Assembly (NCBI GenBank): GCA_019753285.1
Contig: JAIELD010000015.1
Location: forward strand, 1-64,000
DNA length: 64,000 nt
DNA from: Beijerinckiaceae bacterium
Lineage (GTDB): Bacteria; Pseudomonadota; Alphaproteobacteria; Rhizobiales; Beijerinckiaceae
Direction of reading: 5' to 3'
Part shown: positions 18,732-28,748 of the stretch, one piece after another
How the letters are laid out: each line of letters starts with the position of its first letter
Numbering within the stretch: the first letter of the stretch is position 1
Program-made: the position numbers and the translations under genes
Notes under the pieces: model-generated
The model's input: the letters and a program-made list of their open reading frames with translations, nothing else
Databases searched by the model: none
Told to the model about the DNA's origin: nothing

Positions 18732-20204
18732 GGCGACGGCGCGACTCGCCGATGTGATGATCTTCTCCGTCATGGTCTGCGGTGCACGGCCGCCGCGCGC
18801 CCCTGCTGGCGCTGGCGAGCCTCCGCCCAAGAGTCCGCCGAGAAGACCGCCGAGCCCGCCGGAATTCGCCTCGACCGGCGCGGCATGGCGCTGTTGCAGA
18901 ACCTCATAGGCGCTTTCCCGGTCGATCGTCGTATCGTATTTGCCGCCGAGACCAGAGCTCGCCATGAAGGCGGCCCGCTCCTGCTGGCTCACCGGCCCGA
19001 CGCGGCCTGATGGCGGCTTGATGAAACTGCGCTGCACCATCTCCGGCACGCCGCCCGGCTCCAGCATCGAGATCAACGCCTCGCCGACGCCGAGCTGCGT
19101 GATCACTTCCGACGTATTGAAGGCCGGGTTCTGGCGGAAGGTGGTCGCAGCCGCCTGCACGGCCTTCTGGTCACGCGGGGTGAAGGCGCGAAGGGCGTGC
19201 TGGACCCGGTTGCCAAGCTGGCCGAGCACATTATCCGGCACGTCCAGCGGGTTCTGCGTCACGAAATAGATGCCGACACCCTTCGAGCGGATCAGGCGAA
19301 CCACCTGCTGCACCGCATCGAGCAGCGATTTCGGCGCGTCATTGAAGAGAAGATGCGCCTCGTCGAAGAAGAAGACGAGCTTCGGTTTTTCCGGATCGCC
19401 GACCTCCGGCAGGACCTGAAACAATTCCGACAGCATCCAGAGCAGGAAGGTGGCGTAGAGTTTCGGCGACGACATCAGCTTGTCGGCGGCAAGAATGTTG
19501 ATGATGCCGCGCCCATCGGGCGCCGTGCGCAGGAAATCGTTGATGTCGAGCGCAGGCTCGCCGAAGAACTTGTTCGCGCCCTGATTTTCAAGAACCAGAA
19601 GCTGGCGCTGGATCGCGCCGATGCTGGCGGAGCTGATGTTGCCGAAGGTCGACTGCACCTCCTGCTGAAGCTCCTTGTTCGAGCCGAACTCGGCGAGGAG
19701 AGCGCGCAGATCCTTGAGATCAAGCAGCAGAAGCTGGTGCTGATCGGCATAGTTGAACAGGATGTTGAGCACGCCCTCCTGCGTCTCGTTGAGTTCGAGC
19801 AGCCGGGCGAGCAGCAATGGCCCCATTTCCGAGATCGTCGTGCGGATCGGATGGCCCTGCTGGCCAAACACGTCCCAGAACACGACAGGGAACTGCTTCG
19901 CCACATAGGGCACGCCGAGTTCGGCCGAGCGCTTGACGAACACGTCCTTGCCCTCGCCCATGCAGCCGATACCGGACAGGTCGCCCTTGATGTCGGCCGC
20001 AAAGACCGAGACGCCTTCGTTCGATAACCCCTCCGCGAGCGTCTGCAGCGTCACGGTCTTGCCGGTGCCGGTTGCGCCGGTCACGAGGCCATGGCGATTG
20101 GCGAGCTTCAGCACGAGATATTCGTATTTCTGGGACTTCCCGAGAAGTACGCAGCCATCCCGTTCCGCCGCCTCGACGGGCGCCGCCGTGTTTGCCTTCG
20201 CCAT
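18663..20204 (-). CDS. HerA-like/DUF853 ATPase (YjgR-like)
   Basis: 513 aa; RHGLVTGATGTGKTVTLQTLAEGLSNEGVSVFAADIKGDLSG; LVFFFDEAHLLF Walker B. Confidence 0.9.
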   Translation of the reverse strand: MAKANTAAPVEAAERDGCVLLGKSQKYEYLVLKLANRHGLVTGATGTGKTVTLQTLAEGLSNEGVSVFAADIKGDLSGIGCMGEGKDVFVKRSAELGVPYVAKQFPVVFWDVFGQQGHPIRTTISEMGPLLLARLLELNETQEGVLNILFNYADQHQLLLLDLKDLRALLAEFGSNKELQQEVQSTFGNISSASIGAIQRQLLVLENQGANKFFGEPALDINDFLRTAPDGRGIINILAADKLMSSPKLYATFLLWMLSELFQVLPEVGDPEKPKLVFFFDEAHLLFNDAPKSLLDAVQQVVRLIRSKGVGIYFVTQNPLDVPDNVLGQLGNRVQHALRAFTPRDQKAVQAAATTFRQNPAFNTSEVITQLGVGEALISMLEPGGVPEMVQRSFIKPPSGRVGPVSQQERAAFMASSGLGGKYDTTIDRESAYEVLQQRHAAPVEANSGGLGGLLGGLLGGGSPAPAGARGGRAPQTMTEKIITSASRAVASSVGRQIGSALVRGVLGSLFKR

Positions 20205-20398
20205 GATCGCTGTCTAACCCTCACTCGTGCCGATGTCCCCAACGCTTATAGCAGGCGGCTTGCAAAGGTCACGCGGCGAGCACCCGTTTTCCGTCCGATA
20301 TTGCGCAACTTGGGGCGGTCCGAAACGTCTTAATGGATTGCAAGACCGAGCGATCCCGCTTAGATGCTTCGACGCGCCACGCGATGGGAGAGAAGCAG

Positions 20399-20776
20399 AT
20401 GGAAGAGCTGGTTCAACGGGTTTCGGACAGCGCTGGAATCGACGCCGCTACGGCCGAAAAGGCGATCGGCATGATCCTCGGATTCCTGCGCAAGGAAGGC
20501 CCGAGCGAAGAAGTCGGCCAGCTCATGCAGGCCATCCCCGGCTCTGAGGACGTCGCGGCTCCGAGCGGCGGCGGCGGCATCATGGGCATGGTCGGCGGGC
20601 TGATGGGCGGCGGCGGCGTCATGGGCCTCGGCGCGCAGCTGATGGGCGTCGGCGTCTCGATGGACCAGATCGGCAAGATCAGCAAGGAGCTCTTTGCCTA
20701 TGGCCGCGAGAAGGCCGGCGAAGACGTGATGGGCGGCATCGTCGGCAACATTCCCGGCCTCAGCCAGTTCGTCTGA
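20399..20776 (+). CDS. Small Gly-rich protein, DUF2267-like
   Basis: Start 20399 preceded by GGGAGAG; IDAATAEKAIGMILGFLRKEGP...LMQAIPGSED followed by Gly/Met-rich stretch. Confidence 0.6.
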   Translation: MEELVQRVSDSAGIDAATAEKAIGMILGFLRKEGPSEEVGQLMQAIPGSEDVAAPSGGGGIMGMVGGLMGGGGVMGLGAQLMGVGVSMDQIGKISKELFAYGREKAGEDVMGGIVGNIPGLSQFV

Positions 20777-20826
20777 TCGATCCGGCGTTTCCACCAAGTC
20801 CCGGGAGCGCCTTCAATCCCGCCGCG

Positions 20827-21648
20827 ATGATGATCATGCGTTTCAAGAACGGTTCGCTCGATCTCGCGCGGCCGCGGCTGATGGCCGTGCTCAATGTCAC
20901 GCCCGATTCCTTCTCCGATGGCGGGCGCTACGCTTCCGTCGACGCTGCCGTGGAGGAAGCCCGTGTCTTTGCCCGGGAGGGCGCCGACATCATCGACATC
21001 GGCGCGGAATCGACGAGGCCTGGGCACACGCCGCTCAGCGTCGATGAAGAACTTGGTCGGCTCCTTCCCGTGCTCGATCGGGTGGTTGCCGATGGCCTGC
21101 TCCCAGTCTCGGTCGACACATACAAGGCGCGGACCGCGGCAGCGGCGCTCGAACGCGGCGCGGTAATCATCAACGACATCTGGGGCCTCAGATTTGATCC
21201 GGATATGGCTCGCGTCGTCGCGGAGCACGAGGCGGGTCTCGTCATCATGCACAACCGCGAGACGCGTGACGAGCAAATCGACATCGTCGCAGACATGGAA
21301 GCCTTCTTCGGCCGGGCGCTGGAGCGGGCGGCGGCGGCCGGGGTCAGCTCCGATCACATGTGTCTCGATCCCGGCATCGGTTTCGGCAAGACGGTGCGCC
21401 AGAATCTCCTCGCGCTGAAGGCGACCGCCATGCTCGTGACGCGATTCGGCCTGCCCGTACTCGTGGGTGCATCGCGAAAATCCTTCATCAATGCGATCCA
21501 TGAAAGCCATGTCTCGCAAAGGCTCGGCGGAACGCTTGCGGCGCACCTCTTTGCCGTGCGAGAGGGGGCGAGGCTGCTGCGCGTGCATGACGTGGCGAGC
21601 CATGTTCAGGCGCTTGGCGTCGAGGACGCGATCAAAAGGGCCAATTGA
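20827..21648 (+). CDS. folP: Dihydropteroate synthase
   Basis: LMAVLNVTPDSFSDGGRY...GADIIDIGAESTRPG; GIGFGKTVRQNLLAL. Confidence 0.96.
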   Translation: MMIMRFKNGSLDLARPRLMAVLNVTPDSFSDGGRYASVDAAVEEARVFAREGADIIDIGAESTRPGHTPLSVDEELGRLLPVLDRVVADGLLPVSVDTYKARTAAAALERGAVIINDIWGLRFDPDMARVVAEHEAGLVIMHNRETRDEQIDIVADMEAFFGRALERAAAAGVSSDHMCLDPGIGFGKTVRQNLLALKATAMLVTRFGLPVLVGASRKSFINAIHESHVSQRLGGTLAAHLFAVREGARLLRVHDVASHVQALGVEDAIKRAN

Positions 21649-22029
21649 TTGAGCACCAGCCACCTTGATAGGATTTTCGTCCGGGGCCTTGCCCTGCACG
21701 CCCGCCACGGCGTCAACAAGGAAGAGCAGGTGCTGGGCCAGCGCTTCATCCTGCATCTCGGCGTCTGGCTCGATTTCGCGGCAGCCGGCAAGAGCGACAG
21801 GCTCGGCGATACGATCTCCTATGCCGATATCATCAGGGTCACCGAGACAGCCTTCACCAGCGAGTGGTTCTACCTGCTTGAAAAGGGAGCCGAGACGATC
21901 GCGCAGGCGCTGTTCGAGGCTTTCGACCGCGTGATGACCGTCGAGATCACGATCGAAAAGCCAGGCGCGCCGATCGCCTCCATGTTCGACACGGTCGGCG
22001 TCGCGATCACACGCCACCGCGCCGCATGA
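21649..22029 (+). CDS. folB: Dihydroneopterin aldolase (TTG start)
   Basis: DRIFVRGLALHARHGVNKEEQVLGQRF...; TTG directly follows the folP stop codon. Confidence 0.93.
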   Translation: MSTSHLDRIFVRGLALHARHGVNKEEQVLGQRFILHLGVWLDFAAAGKSDRLGDTISYADIIRVTETAFTSEWFYLLEKGAETIAQALFEAFDRVMTVEITIEKPGAPIASMFDTVGVAITRHRAA

Positions 22030-22547
22030 CGCCCGACGCGACGCGCGCCTATCTCGGGCTCGGCTCGAATATCGGCGACCGTCTTTCCCATTTGAAGACC
22101 GGCATCGACGCGATCGGCGCACTGCCCGGCACCTCGATCAAAGCCGTCTCGCCCGTCTACGAAACAGCCCCGTGGGGTGTCACGGACCAGCCCCGCTTCC
22201 TCAATCTCTGCCTCGCCCTGGAGACGCGCCTCGGCGCGCGCACCCTGCTCGACGCGATCCTCGCGATAGAGCGCGCAAACGGGCGCAGCCGCGATCTGCG
22301 CTGGGGTCCGCGCACGCTCGACATCGACATTCTCGTCTTCGGCGACGAAGAGATCAACGAGGAGGGCCTCACGGTTCCCCATCCGCATCTCATGGACCGC
22401 ATGTTCGTCCTGACGCCGCTATGCGACATCGCGCCCGATCTCGTGGTCAGGGGACACAGAATTGCCGACGCTCTCGCTGAACTTGCATTATCCTCGGCGC
22501 AGGACGGGCTGACGAACCACGGTCGGCTCGACGCCAGGGAGGCATGA
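22026..22547 (+). CDS. folK: 2-amino-4-hydroxy-6-hydroxymethyldihydropteridine diphosphokinase
   Basis: [41 protein letters not shown]; overlaps folB. Confidence 0.95.
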   Translation: MTPDATRAYLGLGSNIGDRLSHLKTGIDAIGALPGTSIKAVSPVYETAPWGVTDQPRFLNLCLALETRLGARTLLDAILAIERANGRSRDLRWGPRTLDIDILVFGDEEINEEGLTVPHPHLMDRMFVLTPLCDIAPDLVVRGHRIADALAELALSSAQDGLTNHGRLDAREA

Positions 22548-23263
22548 TGACCAATCTCTCGGACGACCGGGCTCTCGTGCTCTTTTCCGCCGGGCAGGAT
22601 TCGACGACATGTCTTGCCTGGGCGCTCGAGCGCTTTTCAGTCGTCGAGACGATCGGCTACGATTATGGACAGCGCCATGTGATCGAACTCGCGCAGCGGC
22701 CGGCGATCCGTGAGGCGCTGGCCCGCCGGTTCCCGCAATGGTCGACCCGGCTGCAGATGGACCACACGCTCGGCCTCAGCGCGCTCAGCGCGATTTCCGA
22801 GACGGCCCTGACGCGGCAGATGGAGCTGACCTTCGACGAGGACCGCATTCCCAACACCTTCGTGCCGGGCCGCAACATCATCTTCCTGACGCTGGCGGCG
22901 GCGGTCGCCTACCGGCGCGGCATCAAGCACATCGTCGCCGGCATGTGCGAGACGGATTATTCCGGCTATCCCGACTGCCGCGACGACACGATCAAGGCGA
23001 TGCAGGTCGCGCTCAATCTGGGCATGGACCGCCGTTTCGTGCTGCATACGCCGCTGATGTTCATCGACAAGGCCGGCACCTGGGAGATGGCAGAAGCGCT
23101 CGGCGGATCGGCGCTCGTGGAGATCGTGCGGACCGAGACCCATTCATGCTATCTTGGCGTGCGCGAAACGCTGCATGAGTGGGGGCATGGCTGCGGCACG
23201 TGCCCGGCCTGCGAGTTGAGGTCCGCTGGCTGGACACGCTACCGAAGCAGACAAAAAGCGTAG
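22544..23263 (+). CDS. queC: 7-cyano-7-deazaguanine synthase
   Basis: [22 protein letters not shown]-loop; C-terminal Cys cluster [10 protein letters not shown]; overlaps folK by 4 bp. Confidence 0.9.
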   Translation: MMTNLSDDRALVLFSAGQDSTTCLAWALERFSVVETIGYDYGQRHVIELAQRPAIREALARRFPQWSTRLQMDHTLGLSALSAISETALTRQMELTFDEDRIPNTFVPGRNIIFLTLAAAVAYRRGIKHIVAGMCETDYSGYPDCRDDTIKAMQVALNLGMDRRFVLHTPLMFIDKAGTWEMAEALGGSALVEIVRTETHSCYLGVRETLHEWGHGCGTCPACELRSAGWTRYRSRQKA

Positions 23264-23266
23264 CGC

Positions 23267-24370
23267 TCAGTCTGCTGTGTCGATGGCCCGCCGCACGGCC
23301 CCGCGCACCTCTGTGTTCGAGAGGAAGCGGTCATGCTTGATCAGGCCCCAGTCGAGGCCCGAGGCATCGACGACCTTGACGCCGAGCTGCCTGATCTGGC
23401 TGCTGTCCGCCGCCCCTAACCGCGTGACGCCGCCTGCCATGCGCTTCGAGATGTCAAGGGCGCGATCATCGGTCGAGGTGATGACGGTGATCTTGTTGGC
23501 GTAGTAGCCGATCTTGCCGACCGTCGTCGTGAAGACGTCGACGTCGATATCCGGCGAGGCGAGCACGATAGCGCCGAACTTCCCGACATATTGATCGCCG
23601 GTGCGTGCCTTGAACTGGCGCAGTGTCTCGATGGTCAGCAACGTGCCCATCGAATGGGCGACGATGTGGATCCTGCCGATGGTGTTTTCCTTCGCCAGCG
23701 TCTCCAGCATCTCGTCGAAACCGTCGCGCGACCAGAGAGCACTTTCGCGATCATAGCCGTAGTCGAGCAATCCCGCTTTCGACGGCCAGCTGAACAGAGC
23801 GGTTACGCCGTTGAAGCGCACGCCGTGCGACAGGTTCGCTGCACCTAACACCGCCGATTCGAAGGTTTCATTGAAGCCATGGACGTAGATGAGCAGGTCC
23901 CTGCCCTGCGCATGCTCGGCGAGCGCGCGCGCCGCATCCTGCGCCGGCACCGGCTCCACGGCCTGAATCTCCCAGTCACCCGTGACGCTCGATGCGACCG
24001 AGCCAACGATGGTGCGGCTCGGCGGATCGAGCGTCACGCGCACCAGGCTCGTCGTGTCGCTGCGCTGCCCACCGAACCAGGGGCTCTTGCCGCCAGCCAC
24101 CGCGCGCCGCGTCGTCGCCGCGAACAGCACTGGCTCGCTTTCAAGGCTCGATCGGGCAGGCGACTTCTTGATGGTTTCGAACGTTGCCAGATCGCTGCCG
24201 AGGCCGGGAGAGCAGGCCGCGAGAGCTGCGGCTGGCAGCGTGCAGGCCAGCGCGCGCAGAAACGCGCGGCGGCGCATGTCGACGGCATGTGCGCCAGGAT
24301 CGGCGCAAGGCAAGACGGAAGACGAGGCGGAAGACAAGGCGGGTCTGTCGGCGGCGTGCATCAAAAGCAT
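23267..24370 (-). CDS. Alpha/beta hydrolase, DUF900 family, lipoprotein-like
   Basis: LLIYVHGFNETFESAVLGAANLSHGV; IHIVAHSMGTLLTIETLRQ; Tat/lipoprotein-like N-terminus RRRAFLRALACTLPAAALAACSPG. Confidence 0.85.
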   Translation of the reverse strand: MLLMHAADRPALSSASSSVLPCADPGAHAVDMRRRAFLRALACTLPAAALAACSPGLGSDLATFETIKKSPARSSLESEPVLFAATTRRAVAGGKSPWFGGQRSDTTSLVRVTLDPPSRTIVGSVASSVTGDWEIQAVEPVPAQDAARALAEHAQGRDLLIYVHGFNETFESAVLGAANLSHGVRFNGVTALFSWPSKAGLLDYGYDRESALWSRDGFDEMLETLAKENTIGRIHIVAHSMGTLLTIETLRQFKARTGDQYVGKFGAIVLASPDIDVDVFTTTVGKIGYYANKITVITSTDDRALDISKRMAGGVTRLGAADSSQIRQLGVKVVDASGLDWGLIKHDRFLSNTEVRGAVRRAIDTAD

Positions 24371-24481
24371 TCAATCATTGGACGAGGAGCGCCGCAGGAC
24401 GGTGCGGACGGCCGGCGACCACAGTCGATCCGGCCTCGCCATCCCTCTCCCCGCCAAACATGGCAACGGTGAGGCCGCACG

Positions 24482-24508
24482 AAAAAGGCCCCGGAAGCCG
24501 GGGCCTTT
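24482..24508 (-). terminator. Intrinsic terminator of the BI-1 gene
   Basis: Minus strand AAAGGCCCCGG-CTT-CCGGGGCCTTTTT, perfect stem followed by T5; 26 bp after the BI-1 stop. Confidence 0.88.
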
Positions 24509-24533
24509 CCTTAACGAAGTATGGTGCTGTCGC

Positions 24534-25304
24534 TTATTCGCGGTTGCCCATGATGCTCATGAGGAACTGGAACATGCCGATGAAGTCCATGTAGAGCTGC
24601 AGCGCGCCAAGGATCGACTTCTTCTCGGCGACCGCATAGCCATCGCCCTCGTAGTACATCTCCTTGATGTTCTGCGTGTCATAGGCGGTCAGGCCTGCGA
24701 ACAGCAGCACGCCGATGATCGAGATCGCCCATTGCAGGCCGGAGCTTGCAAGGAAGATGTTGACCAGGCTCGCGATGATGAGGCCGAACATGCCCATCAT
24801 CAGGAACGAGCCCATGCCAGAGAGGTCACGCTTCGTCGTGTAGCCGTAGAGGCTCAGCGCGCCGAACGAGGCGGCGGTGATGAAGAACACGCGTGCGATC
24901 GACTCATGCGCATAGACGAGGCCGATGATGCTGAGCGACGCGCCCATGAGCGCTGCGTAAACGTAGAATGTTACGCGAGCCGCTGACACGCTCATCGACG
25001 AGACCTTGAAGCTGAGGAAGAACACCACAGCCAGCGGCGCGAAGATCAGCACGTATTTGAACGGGCTGAGATAGAGGAAGCGGCCGAACTCGGTGAGCTG
25101 GGCGCCAGAGCGAATGGTGACGCCCGGAGAGACGACCGATGCAAGGTAGAGCCCGAGCGCGACAAGACCGGTGATGCCGAGACCGACCACCATGTTGTTG
25201 TAGACGCCGAGCATGTATGAGCGCAGGCCCTGGTCGACTTGCGCTCCTGTGGCGACGCCAGCGCCGAAACGCTGACCGTAGGCGTTGCGATCGAAATTGG
25301 TCAT
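24534..25304 (-). CDS. Bax inhibitor-1/YccA family membrane protein
   Basis: 256 aa, seven TM-like segments; ILGALQLYMDFIGMFQFLMSIMGNRE C-terminus. Confidence 0.93.
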   Translation of the reverse strand: MTNFDRNAYGQRFGAGVATGAQVDQGLRSYMLGVYNNMVVGLGITGLVALGLYLASVVSPGVTIRSGAQLTEFGRFLYLSPFKYVLIFAPLAVVFFLSFKVSSMSVSAARVTFYVYAALMGASLSIIGLVYAHESIARVFFITAASFGALSLYGYTTKRDLSGMGSFLMMGMFGLIIASLVNIFLASSGLQWAISIIGVLLFAGLTAYDTQNIKEMYYEGDGYAVAEKKSILGALQLYMDFIGMFQFLMSIMGNRE

Positions 25305-25443
25305 TGAACCCTCTTCAAAGAGTTAGGTGTGATGCCCTCTTGGAGGCGCACCGCGTGAAACAGAAAACTCCGCTCCACATGCGCACAATATGGAGCCTCA
25401 CAGATGTTTTCACAAGAGCCATGTATAAATTTGCATTCTAAGC

Positions 25444-28005
25444 TTAAAGATTGCGGAGATATAAAGCGGGTTTAGCGCCCAAAACCCGAAAAGTCCCGGA
25501 GAGCCCCAGTGATATTGTAACAATAAGCGCAACCATCATTGCGAGAAGCGCCGCGCTCCAGAGCATGAAAAATTCGAGTTTCATCACCTGCGTCACGATG
25601 ACATAGGCCGATCCGAGCCCGGCGACGAAGCCGAACAGCGCGGTCGACGCGCCGAGCAGCGCATATTCGAGACCAAACGCGAGCAGCAGCCGCGGCCGGG
25701 TCGCACCGAGCGTCTTCAAAACCACGGCGTCGTAGATGCGGCTCTCCTGCCCCGCAGCCAGCGCTCCGGCAAGGACGAGGATGCTGGCGACCAGCGCGAC
25801 GGCGCTCGCCCCGCGGATGGCGTCCGCAAGCTGGCCAACGAGATCGTTGATCGCCGACAGAGTGTCCTTGACGCGGACGCTGGTGATGGAGGGAAACGCG
25901 TTCGCCACGGCCTTCAAAAGCGAGAGCTCGGCTGCGGCGTCGTTCTTGTCGGCGAAGGTGAGGCTCGCCAGCAGCGTATGCGGCGCCCCTGCGAAGGTGT
26001 TGGGCGAGAATACCATGACGAAATTGATGCCGAGGCTCTGCCACTCCACCTTGCGCAGATTGGCGATGCGCGCCGTCAGGTTGCGGCCGAGCACGTTGAC
26101 GGTCACCGTGTCGCCCACCTTGAGCCCGAGCCCCTCGGCGATCTCGTTGTCGAAGCTGACCAGCGGCTCGCCGGCATAATCGGCGGGCCACCATTGGCCA
26201 TCGGTGATCTTCGTGTTTTCGGGCGGCTTCTGCGCGTAGGTGATGCCGCGATCGCCGTCGAGCACCCAGCTGAATTTCTCGTCCGCCTTGATCTCGGAAA
26301 CGTTGACGCCCTTCAGCGCGATCATCCGCCCGCGCATCATCGGCGTTTCGGTCAGGGCGGCGGAGGGCGCGCGCTCTTTCAGGAACCGTTCGAAATTTGC
26401 GGCATCGGCGTTCTGGATGTCGATGAAGAAGAAATTCGGCGCCTTCTCCGGCAGGTTTCGCGTCAGTTGGGTGCGGATGTTGCCGTCGATCAGCGTCAGG
26501 CTGACCAGCAGCGAGACGCCCAACCCGAGCGACAGCACGACGGACGGCGTGAGTGCGCCAGGCTTGTGGATGTTCGACAGCGCGAGCCGCAATTCGGTCA
26601 AGCGAGGATGCGGCAGGCGGGCGGCCAACCGCATGATGAGCGAGCCCACGACACGCAGCAGTACGAAGGTCGCGACCGACGCGCCGATATAGATCAGCGC
26701 CACGCGGCGATCGAAGGCGAAGAAGATGGATACCGCGCCAAGCGCGAGCACCGCCGCGAGGACGAGCACAAGATAGACGCCGCGCGGCCAGCGGGCCTTG
26801 TCGTCGAACGCGCCGCGAAACAGCGCCGAAACCGGAATGTCATGCGCCGCGCCAAGCGGCCAGAGCGAGAAGGCAAGCGCGGTCAGCACGCCATACAGCA
26901 CACCGAGGCCAAGCTGATCGAAATAAAGCGCCGGCACGAGCGGGAAAGGCAGCAAATCGCCGAGCACATTGACGAGGAAAAAGGGCAACGCCGCGCCGGC
27001 GGCGAGGCCGATGAAGATGCCGAGCCCGGCCAGCATCAGCACCTGCCACAGATAGACGCCAACGACGAACCGCCCGCTCGCCCCCAAGCTTTTCAGCGTT
27101 GCGATCGACAAGCGCTTGCGCTCGACGAAGGCCCGCGTGGCGTTCGCGACCCCGACGCCGCCGACGATGAGCGCGGTGAAGCCGACGAGCGTGAGAAACT
27201 GCGCGAAGCGCTCGAGGTTCTTCGCGAATTGCGGATTGGCGTTGCGGCGCGTGCGCACCTCCCAACCACCCTCCGGGAAAGCTTTGGCCGCATCGGCGAC
27301 GAACGCGTCGAGCGCGGCGTCGCCCGCCGCTGCCGGCGGCAGGATGAGGCGGTAGTTCCAGCGCAGCAGACTACCGGGCTGCACCAGCCCGCTCGCCATG
27401 AGCGCCTGTTCGCTGATGAGAAGGCGCGGGCCGAAGCCGATGCCGCCGGAGAGCTTGTCCGGCTCCGACTTGATCGCCGCCATGAGGCGCAGTTTGAGAT
27501 TACCGAGAATGATGATGTCGCCGGGCTTGGCGTCGAGCCGCGTGAAGAGGAGCGGATCGGCGAGCGCGCCATGGACGCCATCGCTCTCGCCGAGGAGATC
27601 CGCAAGGGGGCGTCCAGCACCGCCGGACGGCGTCTCGTAGTCGATCGTCCCCTCGCGCGGGTAATCCTTGCCGACGGCCTTGATCTCGACGAGCGCAGGC
27701 GTGCCGGCCTCGTTGCGGCTCATCGCCCGCATCAGGCCGACGCGCGACAGGGTTCCGCGCGCCTCGAACCAGCGGCGCTCGGCATCGCTCAGTTCGCGGT
27801 AGAGGGTCGTGAAGGCGGCGTCGCCGCCGATGATCGCCCGTCCCTGCGAGGCAAGCCCTTCGGTGAGGCCGCGCGCGAGGCTCCCGACGCTGACGATGGC
27901 CGCGACGCCGAGCGCGATGCAGGCGATGAAGACGCCGAAGCCGCGCAGTCCGCCGCGCATCTCGCGCAGGGCGAGCCGCAGCGAAAGGGAAAAAGCGCCA
28001 GGCAT
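25444..28005 (-). CDS. ybbP: FtsX-like ABC transporter permease (YbbP family)
   Basis: 853 aa; large FtsX-type permease; stop-start contact with the ATPase gene. Confidence 0.9.
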   Translation of the reverse strand: MPGAFSLSLRLALREMRGGLRGFGVFIACIALGVAAIVSVGSLARGLTEGLASQGRAIIGGDAAFTTLYRELSDAERRWFEARGTLSRVGLMRAMSRNEAGTPALVEIKAVGKDYPREGTIDYETPSGGAGRPLADLLGESDGVHGALADPLLFTRLDAKPGDIIILGNLKLRLMAAIKSEPDKLSGGIGFGPRLLISEQALMASGLVQPGSLLRWNYRLILPPAAAGDAALDAFVADAAKAFPEGGWEVRTRRNANPQFAKNLERFAQFLTLVGFTALIVGGVGVANATRAFVERKRLSIATLKSLGASGRFVVGVYLWQVLMLAGLGIFIGLAAGAALPFFLVNVLGDLLPFPLVPALYFDQLGLGVLYGVLTALAFSLWPLGAAHDIPVSALFRGAFDDKARWPRGVYLVLVLAAVLALGAVSIFFAFDRRVALIYIGASVATFVLLRVVGSLIMRLAARLPHPRLTELRLALSNIHKPGALTPSVVLSLGLGVSLLVSLTLIDGNIRTQLTRNLPEKAPNFFFIDIQNADAANFERFLKERAPSAALTETPMMRGRMIALKGVNVSEIKADEKFSWVLDGDRGITYAQKPPENTKITDGQWWPADYAGEPLVSFDNEIAEGLGLKVGDTVTVNVLGRNLTARIANLRKVEWQSLGINFVMVFSPNTFAGAPHTLLASLTFADKNDAAAELSLLKAVANAFPSITSVRVKDTLSAINDLVGQLADAIRGASAVALVASILVLAGALAAGQESRIYDAVVLKTLGATRPRLLLAFGLEYALLGASTALFGFVAGLGSAYVIVTQVMKLEFFMLWSAALLAMMVALIVTISLGLSGTFRVLGAKPALYLRNL

Positions 28006-28739
28006 CAGGCCGCCACCGCCGCGCGATCGGATTCGATCCGGCCAGAGCGAATGCGCACCATGCGGTCGCAGCGGGCGGCAAGGTTGAGATCGTGGGTCAC
28101 CAGGACGAGCGTCGCGCCACGGTCGTTCTTGAGGCGGAACATCAGTTCGATGACGGAATTTCCGGTCGCCTCGTCGAGGTTGCCGGTCGGCTCGTCCGCC
28201 ACCAGTATGGCCGGGTTCGGAGCCATGGCGCGCGCCAGCGCCACCCGCTGCTGCTCGCCGCCGGAGAGCTGGCTCGGATAATGCGACAGCCGGTCGCCGA
28301 GGCCGACGGCCGCGAGTTCGGCCTTCGCCCTTGCCCGCGCGTCCGCCATACCGGCAAGTTCCAGCGGCACGGCGACGTTTTCGAGGGCAGTCATCGTGGG
28401 AATGAGATGGAAAGACTGGAAGACGATCCCGATGCGCCGTCCGCGAAATTTGGCGAGCCCATCCTCGTTGAGGGCCGAGAGATCCTGCCCGTCGATGATC
28501 ACGGAGCCAGCATCGGCGCGTTCGAGCCCAGCAAGCGTCATCAGCAAGGTCGATTTGCCGGATCCCGAAGGCCCGACCAATCCAATCGCCTCGCCGCGGC
28601 CTACATTGAGTGAGACCTGCTTCAGAATATGGACGCGCGCCGCAGCGCGGCCGAGACTGAGATCGACGTTCTTCAATTCAATCACGGAATCTGCCGCGCC
28701 GGAGTCCGCGAGGATTTGGCCACCTGATATATCGAGCAT
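28005..28739 (-). CDS. ybbA: ABC transporter ATP-binding protein (YbbA/LolD-like)
   Basis: GLVGPSGSGKSTLLMTLAGLERAD; LSGGEQQRVALARAMAPNPAILVADEPTGNLD; start ATG 28739. Confidence 0.93.
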   Translation of the reverse strand: MLDISGGQILADSGAADSVIELKNVDLSLGRAAARVHILKQVSLNVGRGEAIGLVGPSGSGKSTLLMTLAGLERADAGSVIIDGQDLSALNEDGLAKFRGRRIGIVFQSFHLIPTMTALENVAVPLELAGMADARARAKAELAAVGLGDRLSHYPSQLSGGEQQRVALARAMAPNPAILVADEPTGNLDEATGNSVIELMFRLKNDRGATLVLVTHDLNLAARCDRMVRIRSGRIESDRAAVAA

Positions 28740-28748
28740 GGAAACGCT

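Noticed and set aside
25978-28281. 767-aa plus-strand ORF
   Set aside because: Antisense shadow of the ybbP/ybbA genes with low-complexity charged composition.
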